From assembly GCA_007126865.1 (NCBI GenBank), contig SLAN01000111.1, positions 1-9,297 on the forward strand: a stretch of DNA of 9,297 nt. The letters run 5' to 3'. The stretch is from Spirochaetales bacterium. Its GTDB lineage: Bacteria; Spirochaetota; Spirochaetia; DSM-27196; SKKC01. The notes beneath the pieces are model-generated. The model was not told the origin of the DNA, made no database searches, and saw only the letters and a list, made by a program, of their open reading frames with translations. The position numbers were made by a program, and so were the translations under genes. Positions 1-6,654 of this stretch are shown here, in pieces (within the stretch, counting starts at the first letter, position 1; every line of letters starts with the position of its first letter).

Positions 1-233
1 AAGCCCCACGCCCCGTCGATCACGCTGCCCGACGCATCGAGCACCTGCATGAAGTTCATGATCGCGTTGTGCTGGGATTCAAATGTGACATCGATCTCGC
101 CATCCGATCCCGCCACGAACTCGAAATAATCCGGCGCGTCCGTGTCGTGCAGGGTCAGGCCCGACGCCGACCATTCGCCGAGCGTGCCCAGGTGTGCCGC
201 CTCTTCCAGGCTGCTGTTGGATTCGTACTCATC
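1..233 (-). repeat. PPC-like repeat unit 4 (cut by window edge)
   Basis: Fourth repeat, at least 233 bases and incomplete. It opens with D-E-YESN, then AHLGTLGEWS, LTLHDTDAPDYFEF and VTFESQHN. The frame is open to the edge, so the protein continues outside the window. Confidence 0.65.
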
Positions 234-1664
234 CAGCGGCACGGCCTGAATGTCCAGGTTGTATTCCGCGTTCTGCGTACCGTTCAAACCGCGCACCACC
301 ACGTAATACGGCACCGTGCCGCTGACCTCGTGGCTGAATGTGGTAGAAGACTCCTGGGATATCTCCGACGCCTGCTCGGAGAAGTTGATGTACATCGCCA
401 CTTCGGTGTTGCCGATGTTGTGCTCGGATTCAAGCGTCACGTGAACCATTGAAGCGCCGTCCACGCTGAACTGGAACCAATCCTCGTTGCCAGGCTCGTG
501 GATGGACAAGCCGGTGTCCGACCAATGGCCCAAGGTGCCAAGCTGATAGGCTTCGTTGCGGTTGGTGTTGGGCTCGTAGATGTCGGCATCGATCGGCGGC
601 GCGTCGATCGTCAACGCGTAAGGCAGCCGATTGCCAAGCATGTTCCGCGCCTGCACGTAGTACGACTCACCCTTGGTCAACGTCGCTTCGAGCGTTTTGA
701 TCTCGTCCATCACCTGCTCTTGCTGCGGGTGTGCCGTGATCAACTGGCGGTCCCCGTCGTACAGCCACAGCCCGTTGCTGGGCGCGTATTCCTCGGCCTC
801 GAACGTCACCGTCAGCGCACCGTCATTCGCCGCGGTGAATTTGAAATAGTCAGAGTTGAATTCCTCGTGAATCGTCAGATGCTCATCCGACCAGTACGTG
901 ATCGTGCCCAGGTCGTAGGCGTCGTCGAAGCTGGCGTTGGGCTCGTAGGCATCCGGCGCCAGCGGGCCCGCCACCGTGAGGTTGTAGTCGGGATTCACCG
1001 TGTCCCCCACCGCCCAGACGCGCACGAAATACGTCTCGCCTGCCTCCGCGTCCATCTCCGCGATGCGCAGCGGCGCCGTCTCGTGCATCGAGCCCTGCTC
1101 CTGCACCACGGGCACGTCACCAAACACCTGCCCGACCTGCACCACCATGTCGTCGAGGTTGTGCCACGATTCCAGCGTCACCTCCAGCGGCCCGTCCTCC
1201 GCCACATCGAACACAAACCAGTCCTCATTGCCCGGCTCGTGCAGCGTCAGCCCCGTGGCCGACCAGTGCCCGAGCGTGCCCAGGTCCGCCGCCTCCTCGA
1301 AGTTGCCGTTGGATTCGTAAGGGTCAAGCGGAATGGTGGGCGCGGCGATCTCCAACTCATCGGAAAGATCGTCTTCCAGGTCGATCCAGTCGGAGCCGGC
1401 GTGGAGCATATCACGGAGCACCGTGCACCGCTCGCGCTCATCGCCGCTCCAGGCGCCTCCCTCGGAGGGTCTCCGACACGTTACGATCCGTTGAACGCCG
1501 GGCAGCATCTGTGCCAGCCGGGCCGGATCGCTGCGTACCGCACCGAGCGCTGCGGCGGAGAGGAGATCGAGCCGGAGCTCCACCAGATCGATGCAGTCGC
1601 GATAACGGCGAGCATACTCCTGGTTTTCTTCAATGGTCTCGCCGGTCAAACAGAGACAGATCAA
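1..1664 (-). CDS. AroD N-terminal fragment fused in frame to tandem PPC-like repeats (partial, chimeric)
   Basis: The frame is open from a TTG at 1662-1664 to the window edge, so the C-terminus is missing. Residues 1-105 look like type I 3-dehydroquinate dehydratase, the cytoplasmic enzyme of the third shikimate-pathway step. They include a CLCLTGET strand, VELRLD (29-33) and TCRRPSEGG (62-70), with the arginine that binds the substrate carboxylate in this family, then DWIDLEDDL. The family is usually 220-250 residues; here the Schiff-base lysine and its catalytic histidine are absent. From about residue 106 the protein becomes four repeats of about 120 residues with YE[PS]N, LGT, W-S, L-x-[IL]H and DWF/DYF motifs, typical of secreted PPC-type domains. 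There is no signal peptide. The start lies 27 bases after the preceding stop, with GGGAG 9 bases upstream. The product as read should not be an active dehydratase; an assembly or recombination chimera is likeliest. Confidence 0.72.
   Translation of the reverse strand, partial: MICLCLTGETIEENQEYARRYRDCIDLVELRLDLLSAAALGAVRSDPARLAQMLPGVQRIVTCRRPSEGGAWSGDERERCTVLRDMLHAGSDWIDLEDDLSDELEIAAPTIPLDPYESNGNFEEAADLGTLGHWSATGLTLHEPGNEDWFVFDVAEDGPLEVTLESWHNLDDMVVQVGQVFGDVPVVQEQGSMHETAPLRIAEMDAEAGETYFVRVWAVGDTVNPDYNLTVAGPLAPDAYEPNASFDDAYDLGTITYWSDEHLTIHEEFNSDYFKFTAANDGALTVTFEAEEYAPSNGLWLYDGDRQLITAHPQQEQVMDEIKTLEATLTKGESYYVQARNMLGNRLPYALTIDAPPIDADIYEPNTNRNEAYQLGTLGHWSDTGLSIHEPGNEDWFQFSVDGASMVHVTLESEHNIGNTEVAMYINFSEQASEISQESSTTFSHEVSGTVPYYVVVRGLNGTQNAEYNLDIQAVPLDEYESNSSLEEAAHLGTLGEWSASGLTLHDTDAPDYFEFVAGSDGEIDVTFESQHNAIMNFMQVLDASGSVIDGAWG
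234..584 (-). repeat. PPC-like repeat unit 3
   Basis: Third repeat, 351 bases. It opens with D-I-YEPN, then YQLGTLGHWS, LSIHEPGNEDWFQF, VTLESEHN and PYYVVVRG, ending AEYNLDI. The LGTLGHWS and HEPGNEDWF strings are shared exactly with unit 1, pointing to internal duplication. Confidence 0.68.
585..953 (-). repeat. PPC-like repeat unit 2
   Basis: Second repeat, 369 bases. It opens with D-A-YEPN, then YDLGTITYWS, LTIHEEFNSDYFKF, VTFEAEE and YYVQARN. It is the most divergent unit in its middle, where a DGDR-type turn and a charged stretch replace the sequence seen in unit 1. Confidence 0.68.
954..1325 (-). repeat. PPC-like repeat unit 1
   Basis: First of four protein repeats, 372 bases. It opens with D-P-YESN, followed by ADLGTLGHWS, LTLHEPGNEDWF and a late YFVRVWA strand, then PDYNLTV. 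This order of motifs (YEPN, LGT, WS, L-x-H, DWF, Y-V-R-V) matches pre-peptidase C-terminal type beta-sandwich domains, which usually lie in the C-terminal parts of secreted proteins. The DNA around 1221-1283 is clearly similar to unit 3 around 483-543. Confidence 0.7.
1350..1664 (-). pseudogene. aroD: Truncated type I 3-dehydroquinate dehydratase portion
   Basis: This is the AroD-like part of the chimeric frame, roughly residues 1-105. The first half of the (beta/alpha)8 barrel is recognisable through ELRLD, TCRRPSEGG and DLEDDL, in the order and spacing expected for the family. The second half, with the SYHDF-type histidine and the Schiff-base lysine, is replaced by unrelated sequence. In some bacteria this domain is fused to shikimate dehydrogenase (AroDE); whether that was so here cannot be seen. 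The position directly after the small exported protein suggests it belongs to the same transcript as the genes at higher coordinates. Spirochaete proteins are the closest match I can recall, but this was not searched. Confidence 0.62.
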
Positions 1665-1678
1665 CAGCTCTCACTCCC
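1662..1678 (-). promoter_or_regulatory. Ribosome binding site and TTG start of the aroD-like frame
   Basis: GGGAG at 1674-1678 (minus strand) sits 9 bases before the TTG at 1662-1664. An in-frame TGA at 1671-1673 rules out any longer reading. The TTG start places the first residues as M-I-C-L-C-L-T-G, as expected for the first beta strand of the dehydratase. Confidence 0.55.
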
Positions 1679-1691
1679 GAAACGTTCGTCG

Positions 1692-2138
1692 CTAATAGTC
1701 GGCTCGATAGATGTATGTGTCAACAAGGCGGTCGTTCTCGAAGAAGGTACGCACTCGAACCGGAAATCCGCGGTCCTCGAGGTCGAAGACGGCGCTTTCG
1801 CCGTTCTCGTAGACCGCAGGTCCCAGCTCGTACAGAACGTCGCGCCTCGAGCTGTTCGGCGGTAACCCGAGCACATACTCCTCGCTACGCTCGTCGTACC
1901 GCACCTGCCAGACCCGGTTGTCGTGAAAATAGATGTAACGGAAATCGTGATAGAAGAAGACTACGGAAGCAAGCTCAACCGTTTCCGAGCGTGCGACATA
2001 GACACGATCGGGTCCCCCGAGCTCCTCGATTACCTCGGCCGGTTCGAGGCCTAACAGAGATACATCGGGGTACAGGGACGTGCCGATCGCGAGCGCTGCG
2101 ATCGCAGCGAGCATCAGAACCCGTACTGCATTGCTCAT
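1692..2138 (-). CDS. Small exported protein with two similar halves (unknown function)
   Basis: I do not recognise a named family. The 148-residue product starts with a short polar end and a hydrophobic stretch (about 7-23, LMLAAIAALAIG), which reads as a signal peptide or membrane anchor. There is no lipobox cysteine. The mature part appears duplicated. Residues 28-82 (LLGLEP, ELGGPDRVY, VVFFYHD, FHDNRVWQVRYD) align by eye with 89-144 (VLGLPP, ELGPAVYE, AVFDLED, FENDRLVDTYIY). This pattern recalls the SmpA/OmlA or BLIP-like fold, which is only an inference. The ATG at 2136-2138 overlaps the stop of the EAL gene as ATGA, so translation is probably coupled. A longer in-frame start at 2312 lies inside the EAL gene and adds a basic stretch before the signal sequence, so I reject it. 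Confidence 0.78.
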   Translation of the reverse strand: MSNAVRVLMLAAIAALAIGTSLYPDVSLLGLEPAEVIEELGGPDRVYVARSETVELASVVFFYHDFRYIYFHDNRVWQVRYDERSEEYVLGLPPNSSRRDVLYELGPAVYENGESAVFDLEDRGFPVRVRTFFENDRLVDTYIYRADY

Positions 2139-3622
2139 TGGTTCTTCTCGACTCCGACTTGACCGTCCGTACTCCCGGTTGATTCGGCGACACCGGACTG
2201 GAGATGGTTCGTTCTCAACAAGCGTTCGAGAGCTTCTCCCCCGATCGGCTTGGAGAAATAGAAGCCCTGCATCAGGTCGCATCCGAAATCGCGCAGTATA
2301 TCGACCTGACATTGGTGTTCGGTACCTTCGGCGAGTGCCTCGAGGCCGAGATTGCGACTCATCGATATGATCGCTTTCACGATCTGGCGGTCACTTTCGT
2401 CATCACAGATACCATCGACGAAGCTCTTATCGATCTTCAGAATATCCACGGGGAAATTCCTCAGATATGCCAGCGAGCTGTACCCGGTGCCGAAGTCATC
2501 GATCAACAGCGATATACCGAGATTCCGTAACGCGCGCATGTTGTGAATAGCAAGCTCGGGATCCGCCATGATCAGACTCTCGGTCAGCTCGATTTTCAGT
2601 GCCTCCGGAGCGAGTCCGGTAGCCGCGAGCACCCCCTTTATACGCGATGCGAGATCGCGCTGTTTGAACTGCAGCGGCGAGATGTTTACCGAAAGGCGGA
2701 AATCGTCGTGACCGGCACTCCTCCAGGTCGACAGCTGCAGACACGCCTGGAACATCATCCACTGTCCGACAACCCGTATATCGCCGTTCTCCTCGGCAAT
2801 CGGTACAAAACGACTCGGAGATATCGTGCCGAGCTCTCTCGTGCGGAGCCGCAGTAACGCCTCCGCACCTACTACCCGGGAATCCCTGTCGACAATCGGC
2901 TGATACTCGATGAAGAAGCCTCGGAAGCCGTTCTGCATGGACCGACCGATTGCACGCTCGATCTGCCGGCGCTCACGCACGAGACTCCCCATTGCCGAGG
3001 AGTAGGTTACCGCCGTTTCGCCGGTTTCCTCGGCACGGTCGACTGCGATAAAAGCTGCCTCCAGAAGCTGGTCGAGCGACTTGCCGTCGCGTGGATAGAG
3101 GCTGAGACCGACGGTACAGCCGAACACAATGTCCTCCGCCGGCGGATCATGTGCCATGGCTACCCGCGCGTTCACCTGCCGTCCGACTTCCAGCGCTTCG
3201 GCTTCGGAACGAACTCCTTGACGAAAAAAGAGGAACTCATCGAATCGATCGGATTGAAAGAGATCGTCACCGATAACCGCCCGAATTCTCAGCGTGGACT
3301 TGAAAAGCAGCGCGTTGCTCCGGTCTCTGCTAATGCGGATATGTCGATACTGGCTGTCCAGACGAATAACACCGATAACGGTGAAGCCGGATCCATTCTG
3401 TGTACTCGATTGCAGCAGGGCGCTGAGAGCGCGGACGAAACGGCGCCGAATCGGTAAACCGGTCTGGGGATCGAGGCTCATCAGTTCCTCGAACTCCTCC
3501 AACCGGGTTTCGAGCTTGGTGCACTTGTCCCGGAGCTCGCGGTTTTCGCGTGTCACCCCTTCGAGCTGCGAACGCAGACGTGCGACTTCGGTTTCAGAGT
3601 CTGAGCGGTTCTGGAAATCCAC
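2135..3622 (-). CDS. Cyclic-di-GMP phosphodiesterase (degenerate GGDEF + EAL)
   Basis: The 495-residue protein probably hydrolyses cyclic di-GMP to pGpG in the cytoplasm. Residues 8-48 are a charged coiled coil, and there is no membrane segment. Residues 50-205 form a GGDEF-type domain whose signature is RFDEF (126-130) instead of GGDEF, so cyclase activity is unlikely; it may bind GTP or only regulate. Residues 225-470 are an EAL domain with the expected metal and catalytic positions: EAL 254-256, N313 (VNIS), E345 (ELTE), D375-D376 (DDFGTGYSS), K396 (LKIDKSF), E432 (AEGTE) and Q452 (QGF). The start is GTG, with GGAAG 9 bases upstream and an in-frame TAG two codons before it. No input domain such as PAS or REC is present, so the signal may come through the coiled coil or a partner. 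Confidence 0.93.
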   Translation of the reverse strand: MDFQNRSDSETEVARLRSQLEGVTRENRELRDKCTKLETRLEEFEELMSLDPQTGLPIRRRFVRALSALLQSSTQNGSGFTVIGVIRLDSQYRHIRISRDRSNALLFKSTLRIRAVIGDDLFQSDRFDEFLFFRQGVRSEAEALEVGRQVNARVAMAHDPPAEDIVFGCTVGLSLYPRDGKSLDQLLEAAFIAVDRAEETGETAVTYSSAMGSLVRERRQIERAIGRSMQNGFRGFFIEYQPIVDRDSRVVGAEALLRLRTRELGTISPSRFVPIAEENGDIRVVGQWMMFQACLQLSTWRSAGHDDFRLSVNISPLQFKQRDLASRIKGVLAATGLAPEALKIELTESLIMADPELAIHNMRALRNLGISLLIDDFGTGYSSLAYLRNFPVDILKIDKSFVDGICDDESDRQIVKAIISMSRNLGLEALAEGTEHQCQVDILRDFGCDLMQGFYFSKPIGGEALERLLRTNHLQSGVAESTGSTDGQVGVEKNQ

Positions 3623-3631
3623 AAACTACCA

Positions 3632-3636
3632 CTTCC
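3632..3636 (-). promoter_or_regulatory. Ribosome binding site of the EAL gene
   Basis: GGAAG on the minus strand lies 9 bases before the GTG at 3620-3622. Because an in-frame TAG sits just upstream of that codon, this site and the GTG together fix the start. Confidence 0.55.
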
Positions 3637-3658
3637 GACGGCCGTTTTTGATGTAGCC

Positions 3659-3687
3659 ACTATACAGGCTGTGACTGCAGTACACAA
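3659..3687 (-). promoter_or_regulatory. Possible sigma70-type promoter for the EAL gene
   Basis: In the 78-base gap between the two-helix membrane protein and the EAL gene, the minus strand reads TTGTGT (3682-3687), a 17-base spacer, then TATAGT (3659-3664). The -10 box matches the consensus at five of six positions and the -35 box at three of six. It would start transcription about 30 bases before the GTG. I see no terminator in the gap, so read-through from the opp genes is also possible. Confidence 0.33.
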
Positions 3688-3700
3688 CGAGCTGCGTGAG

Positions 3701-4279
3701 CTACACCTCTTCGCTGCGAACGCTCAAGCCGGTGAACTCACTCATCTGTTCGGCAACTACCCATAGTTCCGCCAGATCGGTGGATTCCTCTATCAGTTCC
3801 GGACGCGTCTGCTCCGATTCGAGGTAGAGTCTGCCGAGCTCCCTGCGTCGCATACCGAGTCCGCCGCGTCCGAATCCAACCAGGTTCGGTTTCTGGTTCG
3901 CCGGCGAAGTGCGCGTGCCTCGAAAGAGCACTATGCGACGAACGAGCATACCGGTTAGATCGGGGAACCGGTGATCTCGTCGCGAAAGGACCACGCCGAA
4001 GAGCCGCTTGACCCGGGTAACGACACCGGCATGCCGGTCGAGCACCGTCTGCACGTTCCAGCCCGCGGCGCCGAGCGCAATGGCAACAACGACGAGGTAG
4101 AATACCGTACCGGGGTGCAAACCGGCAGCGAATAACGGTTCCACACCACCACTGAATAGACCGGCGAGGAGCACCCCGGAAATGACGGCATAGAATGCAC
4201 GTCGGAGCGGACTTATCTGAATACGCAAGCAATCCGGAGAAACTCGATTGACAGACAAACGTGAACGAACCGAAGTCAT
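3701..4279 (-). CDS. Two-helix membrane protein of unknown function
   Basis: I do not recognise this 192-residue protein. A polar N-terminus (1-27) is followed by two hydrophobic segments, about 28-45 and 57-73, then a basic, soluble C-terminal part. That part contains a beta-rich run (VLDRHAGVVTRVKRLFG, then MLVRRIVLF), LGRLYLESE, and a final helix, ELWVVAEQMSEFTGL. Two transmembrane helices followed by short strands and a closing helix recall bacterial PH-like domain proteins, but this is only a topology argument. The ATG at 4277-4279 lies 12 bases after the oppF stop, and its AGGGGG ribosome site (4288-4293) overlaps that stop codon, so it is almost certainly co-transcribed with the transporter. 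Whether it acts with the transporter is not shown. Confidence 0.8.
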   Translation of the reverse strand: MTSVRSRLSVNRVSPDCLRIQISPLRRAFYAVISGVLLAGLFSGGVEPLFAAGLHPGTVFYLVVVAIALGAAGWNVQTVLDRHAGVVTRVKRLFGVVLSRRDHRFPDLTGMLVRRIVLFRGTRTSPANQKPNLVGFGRGGLGMRRRELGRLYLESEQTRPELIEESTDLAELWVVAEQMSEFTGLSVRSEEV

Positions 4280-4291
4280 ACTTCGTACCCC

Positions 4292-5443
4292 CTAGTCGTT
4301 CGGCGGGTTATGACACGCGATCCGGTGCCCATCCCGGTCGCGACCGAGCTCGGGGAGTATTTTATCACATGGATCGATCCTGTGTGGACAGCGAGGATGG
4401 AACGAGCAGCCGGGAGGAGGATTAATCGGACTCGGCACGTCACCTTCGAGTATCTGCCCCTCGACCCGGATATCCGGATCGGCGACCGGAATCGAGCTGA
4501 GCAGGCTGATCGTATACGGATGTCGCGGAGACTGGTACAGCTGTCGGGAGTCGGCGAGCTCCACCACCTTGCCGAGATACATTACCGCCACTCGATCGGA
4601 GACGTACTGAACAACACTCAGGTCATGCGCTATGAATAGGTACGCCAGGTCGAAATCGTCCTGGAGCGAAATCAGAAGATTGAGCACCTGTGCCTGGACG
4701 GATACGTCGAGTGCGCTTACCGGCTCGTCGCACACGATCAGCTTCGGCGTGAGAGCAAGCGCGCGCGCAATTCCTATGCGCTGCCTCTGTCCGCCGGAGA
4801 ACTCGTGCGGATAGCGATTCGCCGCATTCTTCGGCAATCCGACTTTGTCCAGCAGCTCATTTACCCACCGATCGAGCGTTCTGCCACGGTGGGTTCCGAA
4901 CGTATACGGCCCCTCACCGATCAGGTCCTTGACGACCATCTGCGGGTTCAAACTCGCCCACGGGTCCTGAAACACCATCTGGATCTCTTTCCGCGCCCGC
5001 TGCATGCGCGCGGCGGGCATACTCAGAAGATCGTATTCGGCCGCCTTCCGATCCGCCACCGCCTTTATCGTGCGTATCTTCTGTTTGAGCTCACGGATCT
5101 TGCGGGACTGTCCGCGGGCACTGCCGTTCTCGAAAACGCTCTGCAGTTCGGCCTCGATCTCCTCGCGCTCGGCATCGCGTGCCTCTACTTCGGCGACTAC
5201 GTCCGGATCAGCTTCCAGCCAGATGCGGCCGCTGTCCGGCTGGTAGAGACGAAGCAAACAGCGGCCGACGGTCGTCTTTCCGCACCCCGATTCGCCGACG
5301 AGCCCGAGGGTCTCTCCCTTGCGAATCTGGAGGTTCACCCCGTCGACCGCCTTGAGCGGAATCGACTTGGTCGAGAAGACATTTGCCTTGACCGGAAACG
5401 TTTTCCGCAGCTTCCTGATATCGAGCAGACTCTTGTCAGTCAC
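4292..5443 (-). CDS. oppF: Peptide-type ABC transporter ATPase, OppF/DppF family
   Basis: This is one of the two cytoplasmic ATPases that power a peptide importer. In its 383 residues I see Walker A GESGCGKT (50-57), the Q-loop glutamine 159, signature FSGGQRQR (215-222), Walker B LIVCDEP (235-241), SALD (243-246) and the switch histidine 273. The C-terminal oligopeptide-transporter extension carries four cysteines (346, 352, 359, 377). Some DppD/OppD relatives bind an iron-sulphur cluster through such cysteines. It is about 50 residues longer than usual OppF because of a charged, probably helical insertion at about 78-150, between Walker A and the Q-loop. The start is GTG, 2 bases after the oppD stop, with GGGGTGAG just upstream inside the end of oppD. 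Peptides are the likely cargo, but some relatives carry nickel or sugars. Confidence 0.95.
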   Translation of the reverse strand: MTDKSLLDIRKLRKTFPVKANVFSTKSIPLKAVDGVNLQIRKGETLGLVGESGCGKTTVGRCLLRLYQPDSGRIWLEADPDVVAEVEARDAEREEIEAELQSVFENGSARGQSRKIRELKQKIRTIKAVADRKAAEYDLLSMPAARMQRARKEIQMVFQDPWASLNPQMVVKDLIGEGPYTFGTHRGRTLDRWVNELLDKVGLPKNAANRYPHEFSGGQRQRIGIARALALTPKLIVCDEPVSALDVSVQAQVLNLLISLQDDFDLAYLFIAHDLSVVQYVSDRVAVMYLGKVVELADSRQLYQSPRHPYTISLLSSIPVADPDIRVEGQILEGDVPSPINPPPGCSFHPRCPHRIDPCDKILPELGRDRDGHRIACHNPPND

Positions 5444-5445
5444 GT

Positions 5446-6573
5446 TTAACTCACCCCGTCCCGTTTATTCTCCTTGCGCTCTGCCCGGGCTCGCTTCGCC
5501 TCTCGCTTCTTGCGATCGTGCTCCTGAAGCTTCGCAATACGGCGTCCGGCAGCGCCGAGATTACGCACCTTTCGTTCCCGGACCACCTCGTGATGCAGAT
5601 AGCAGCGCACGTTGTGGCCGGGCGCGACTTCGACCATTTCCGGTTCGGCTTCCCAACATCGCTTCATGGCGTGCGGACAACGCGGAGCGAATCGGCATCC
5701 ACGGGGGAAGCGACGCGCATCCGGCAATGTACCGGGAATCGCCTGAAGCAGTCGCCTCGTACCGTCCTCGTTCAGTTTCCCCACGCCGAGGACCGGCACC
5801 GAACCAAGCAGGCCTTGTGTGTACGGGTGCAGAGGATTCTTGAAAAGCTCCTTAACCGGAGCGTCCTCGACGGCAACGCCGGCATACATGACCATGACAC
5901 GGTCCGTGAACCCGGCGATCACCGCGAGATCGTGTGTAATGAAGGCGATACTCGTGTCCTTCGCCTCCTTGAGCTCACCCATCAACCGCAGGATCTGCGC
6001 CTGAATCGTAACATCGAGTGCCGTAGTCGGCTCATCGGCGATCATGACCGACGGCTCGCACGCCATCGCGATAGCGATCATGGCGCGTTGCCGCAGGCCG
6101 CCGGAGAGCTGGAAGGGATATTCGTGGACGCGTTCATCCGGATCGGACATACCAACCATTTTGAGCAAACGTGCCGCTTCGCGAAGCGCCTCTCGTTTCT
6201 CGATATCACGGTGGAGGCGCAGGACCTCCGATATCTGAAACCCGATCGTGTACACCGGATTGAGGCTCGTCATCGGCTCCTGAAAGATCATCGATATTTC
6301 ATTGCCGCGATAGCGACGCATCTTCTCTTCGGACAGCTTGACCAGATCGGTGCCCTTCAGGTTCACCTCTCCGTGGACTATCTTCCCCGGCGGGTCGGGG
6401 ATAAGTCGCATAAGCGACATCGAGGTCATTGATTTTCCGCAGCCGGATTCGCCCACAATGCCGAGCGTTTCTCCCTTCGCGAGCGTGAAATCGACGCCGT
6501 CAACGGCCCGAATGATGTAGTCGTGCATGAAGAAGTATGTAGCGAGGTCGTTGACTTCAAGGACATTTTCCAT
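5446..6573 (-). CDS. oppD: Peptide-type ABC transporter ATPase, OppD/DppD family
   Basis: This is the partner ATPase of OppF, acting at the inner face of the cytoplasmic membrane. Its 375 residues contain Walker A GESGCGKS (41-48), Q-loop glutamine 98, signature LSGGLRQR (156-163), Walker B VMIADEP (176-182), TALD and the switch histidine 214. [11 protein letters not shown] (246-256) marks the oligopeptide/dipeptide subfamily. Four C-terminal cysteines (293, 299, 306, 324) have the same spacing as those in OppF. A highly basic tail of about 45 residues (331-375), rich in Lys, Arg and Glu, follows the family core and is unusual. The ATG at 6571-6573 has AGGAG 10 bases upstream. The gene follows oppC after 81 bases, the widest gap inside the opp block. 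Confidence 0.95.
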   Translation of the reverse strand: MENVLEVNDLATYFFMHDYIIRAVDGVDFTLAKGETLGIVGESGCGKSMTSMSLMRLIPDPPGKIVHGEVNLKGTDLVKLSEEKMRRYRGNEISMIFQEPMTSLNPVYTIGFQISEVLRLHRDIEKREALREAARLLKMVGMSDPDERVHEYPFQLSGGLRQRAMIAIAMACEPSVMIADEPTTALDVTIQAQILRLMGELKEAKDTSIAFITHDLAVIAGFTDRVMVMYAGVAVEDAPVKELFKNPLHPYTQGLLGSVPVLGVGKLNEDGTRRLLQAIPGTLPDARRFPRGCRFAPRCPHAMKRCWEAEPEMVEVAPGHNVRCYLHHEVVRERKVRNLGAAGRRIAKLQEHDRKKREAKRARAERKENKRDGVS

Positions 6574-6654
6574 ACGTTGAGCGCTCCTATGGGCAAATCT
6601 GAGACTCTCCGCACTCGTGCTCAGTCGCCCCGAGAGTGTGCCGAACTCCTGACC
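6574..6654 (-). other. oppC-oppD spacer with short inverted repeats
   Basis: This 81-base spacer holds the oppD ribosome site (AGGAG, 6584-6588) and two competing short inverted repeats. One is ACTCTC/GAGAGT (arms 6632-6637 and 6604-6609). The other is CTGAG/CTCAG (arms 6620-6624 and 6599-6603). There is no T-run, so it is not an intrinsic terminator. The structures might affect mRNA stability or translation of oppD, but such short arms also occur by chance. Confidence 0.25.

Noticed and set aside
69..452. Plus-strand frame near the window start
   Set aside because: Same case: an antisense shadow of repeat units 3 and 4, with no motif or ribosome site.
498..1865. Long plus-strand open frame opposite the PPC repeats
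   Set aside because: It lies codon-for-codon opposite the repeat and AroD frame. Its protein is Arg/Val/His-rich with no recognisable domain, while the minus frame shows clear repeats and motifs.
2139..2312. Longer N-terminus for the small exported protein starting at 2312
   Set aside because: The extra residues are encoded inside the EAL gene, are basic and unstructured, and would bury the signal sequence. The ATG at 2136-2138 gives a normal signal peptide and a coupled start.
3233..3247. Active diguanylate cyclase in the EAL protein
   Set aside because: The signature reads RFDEF rather than GGDEF or GGEEF. Loss of both glycines normally abolishes cyclase activity.
3685..3703. Terminator after the two-helix membrane protein
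   Set aside because: Only a four-base AGCT arm pair is present and no T-run follows on the minus strand.
5518..6432. Long plus-strand frame opposite oppD
   Set aside because: It is antisense to a complete ABC ATPase with every motif, and its own translation has no domain features.
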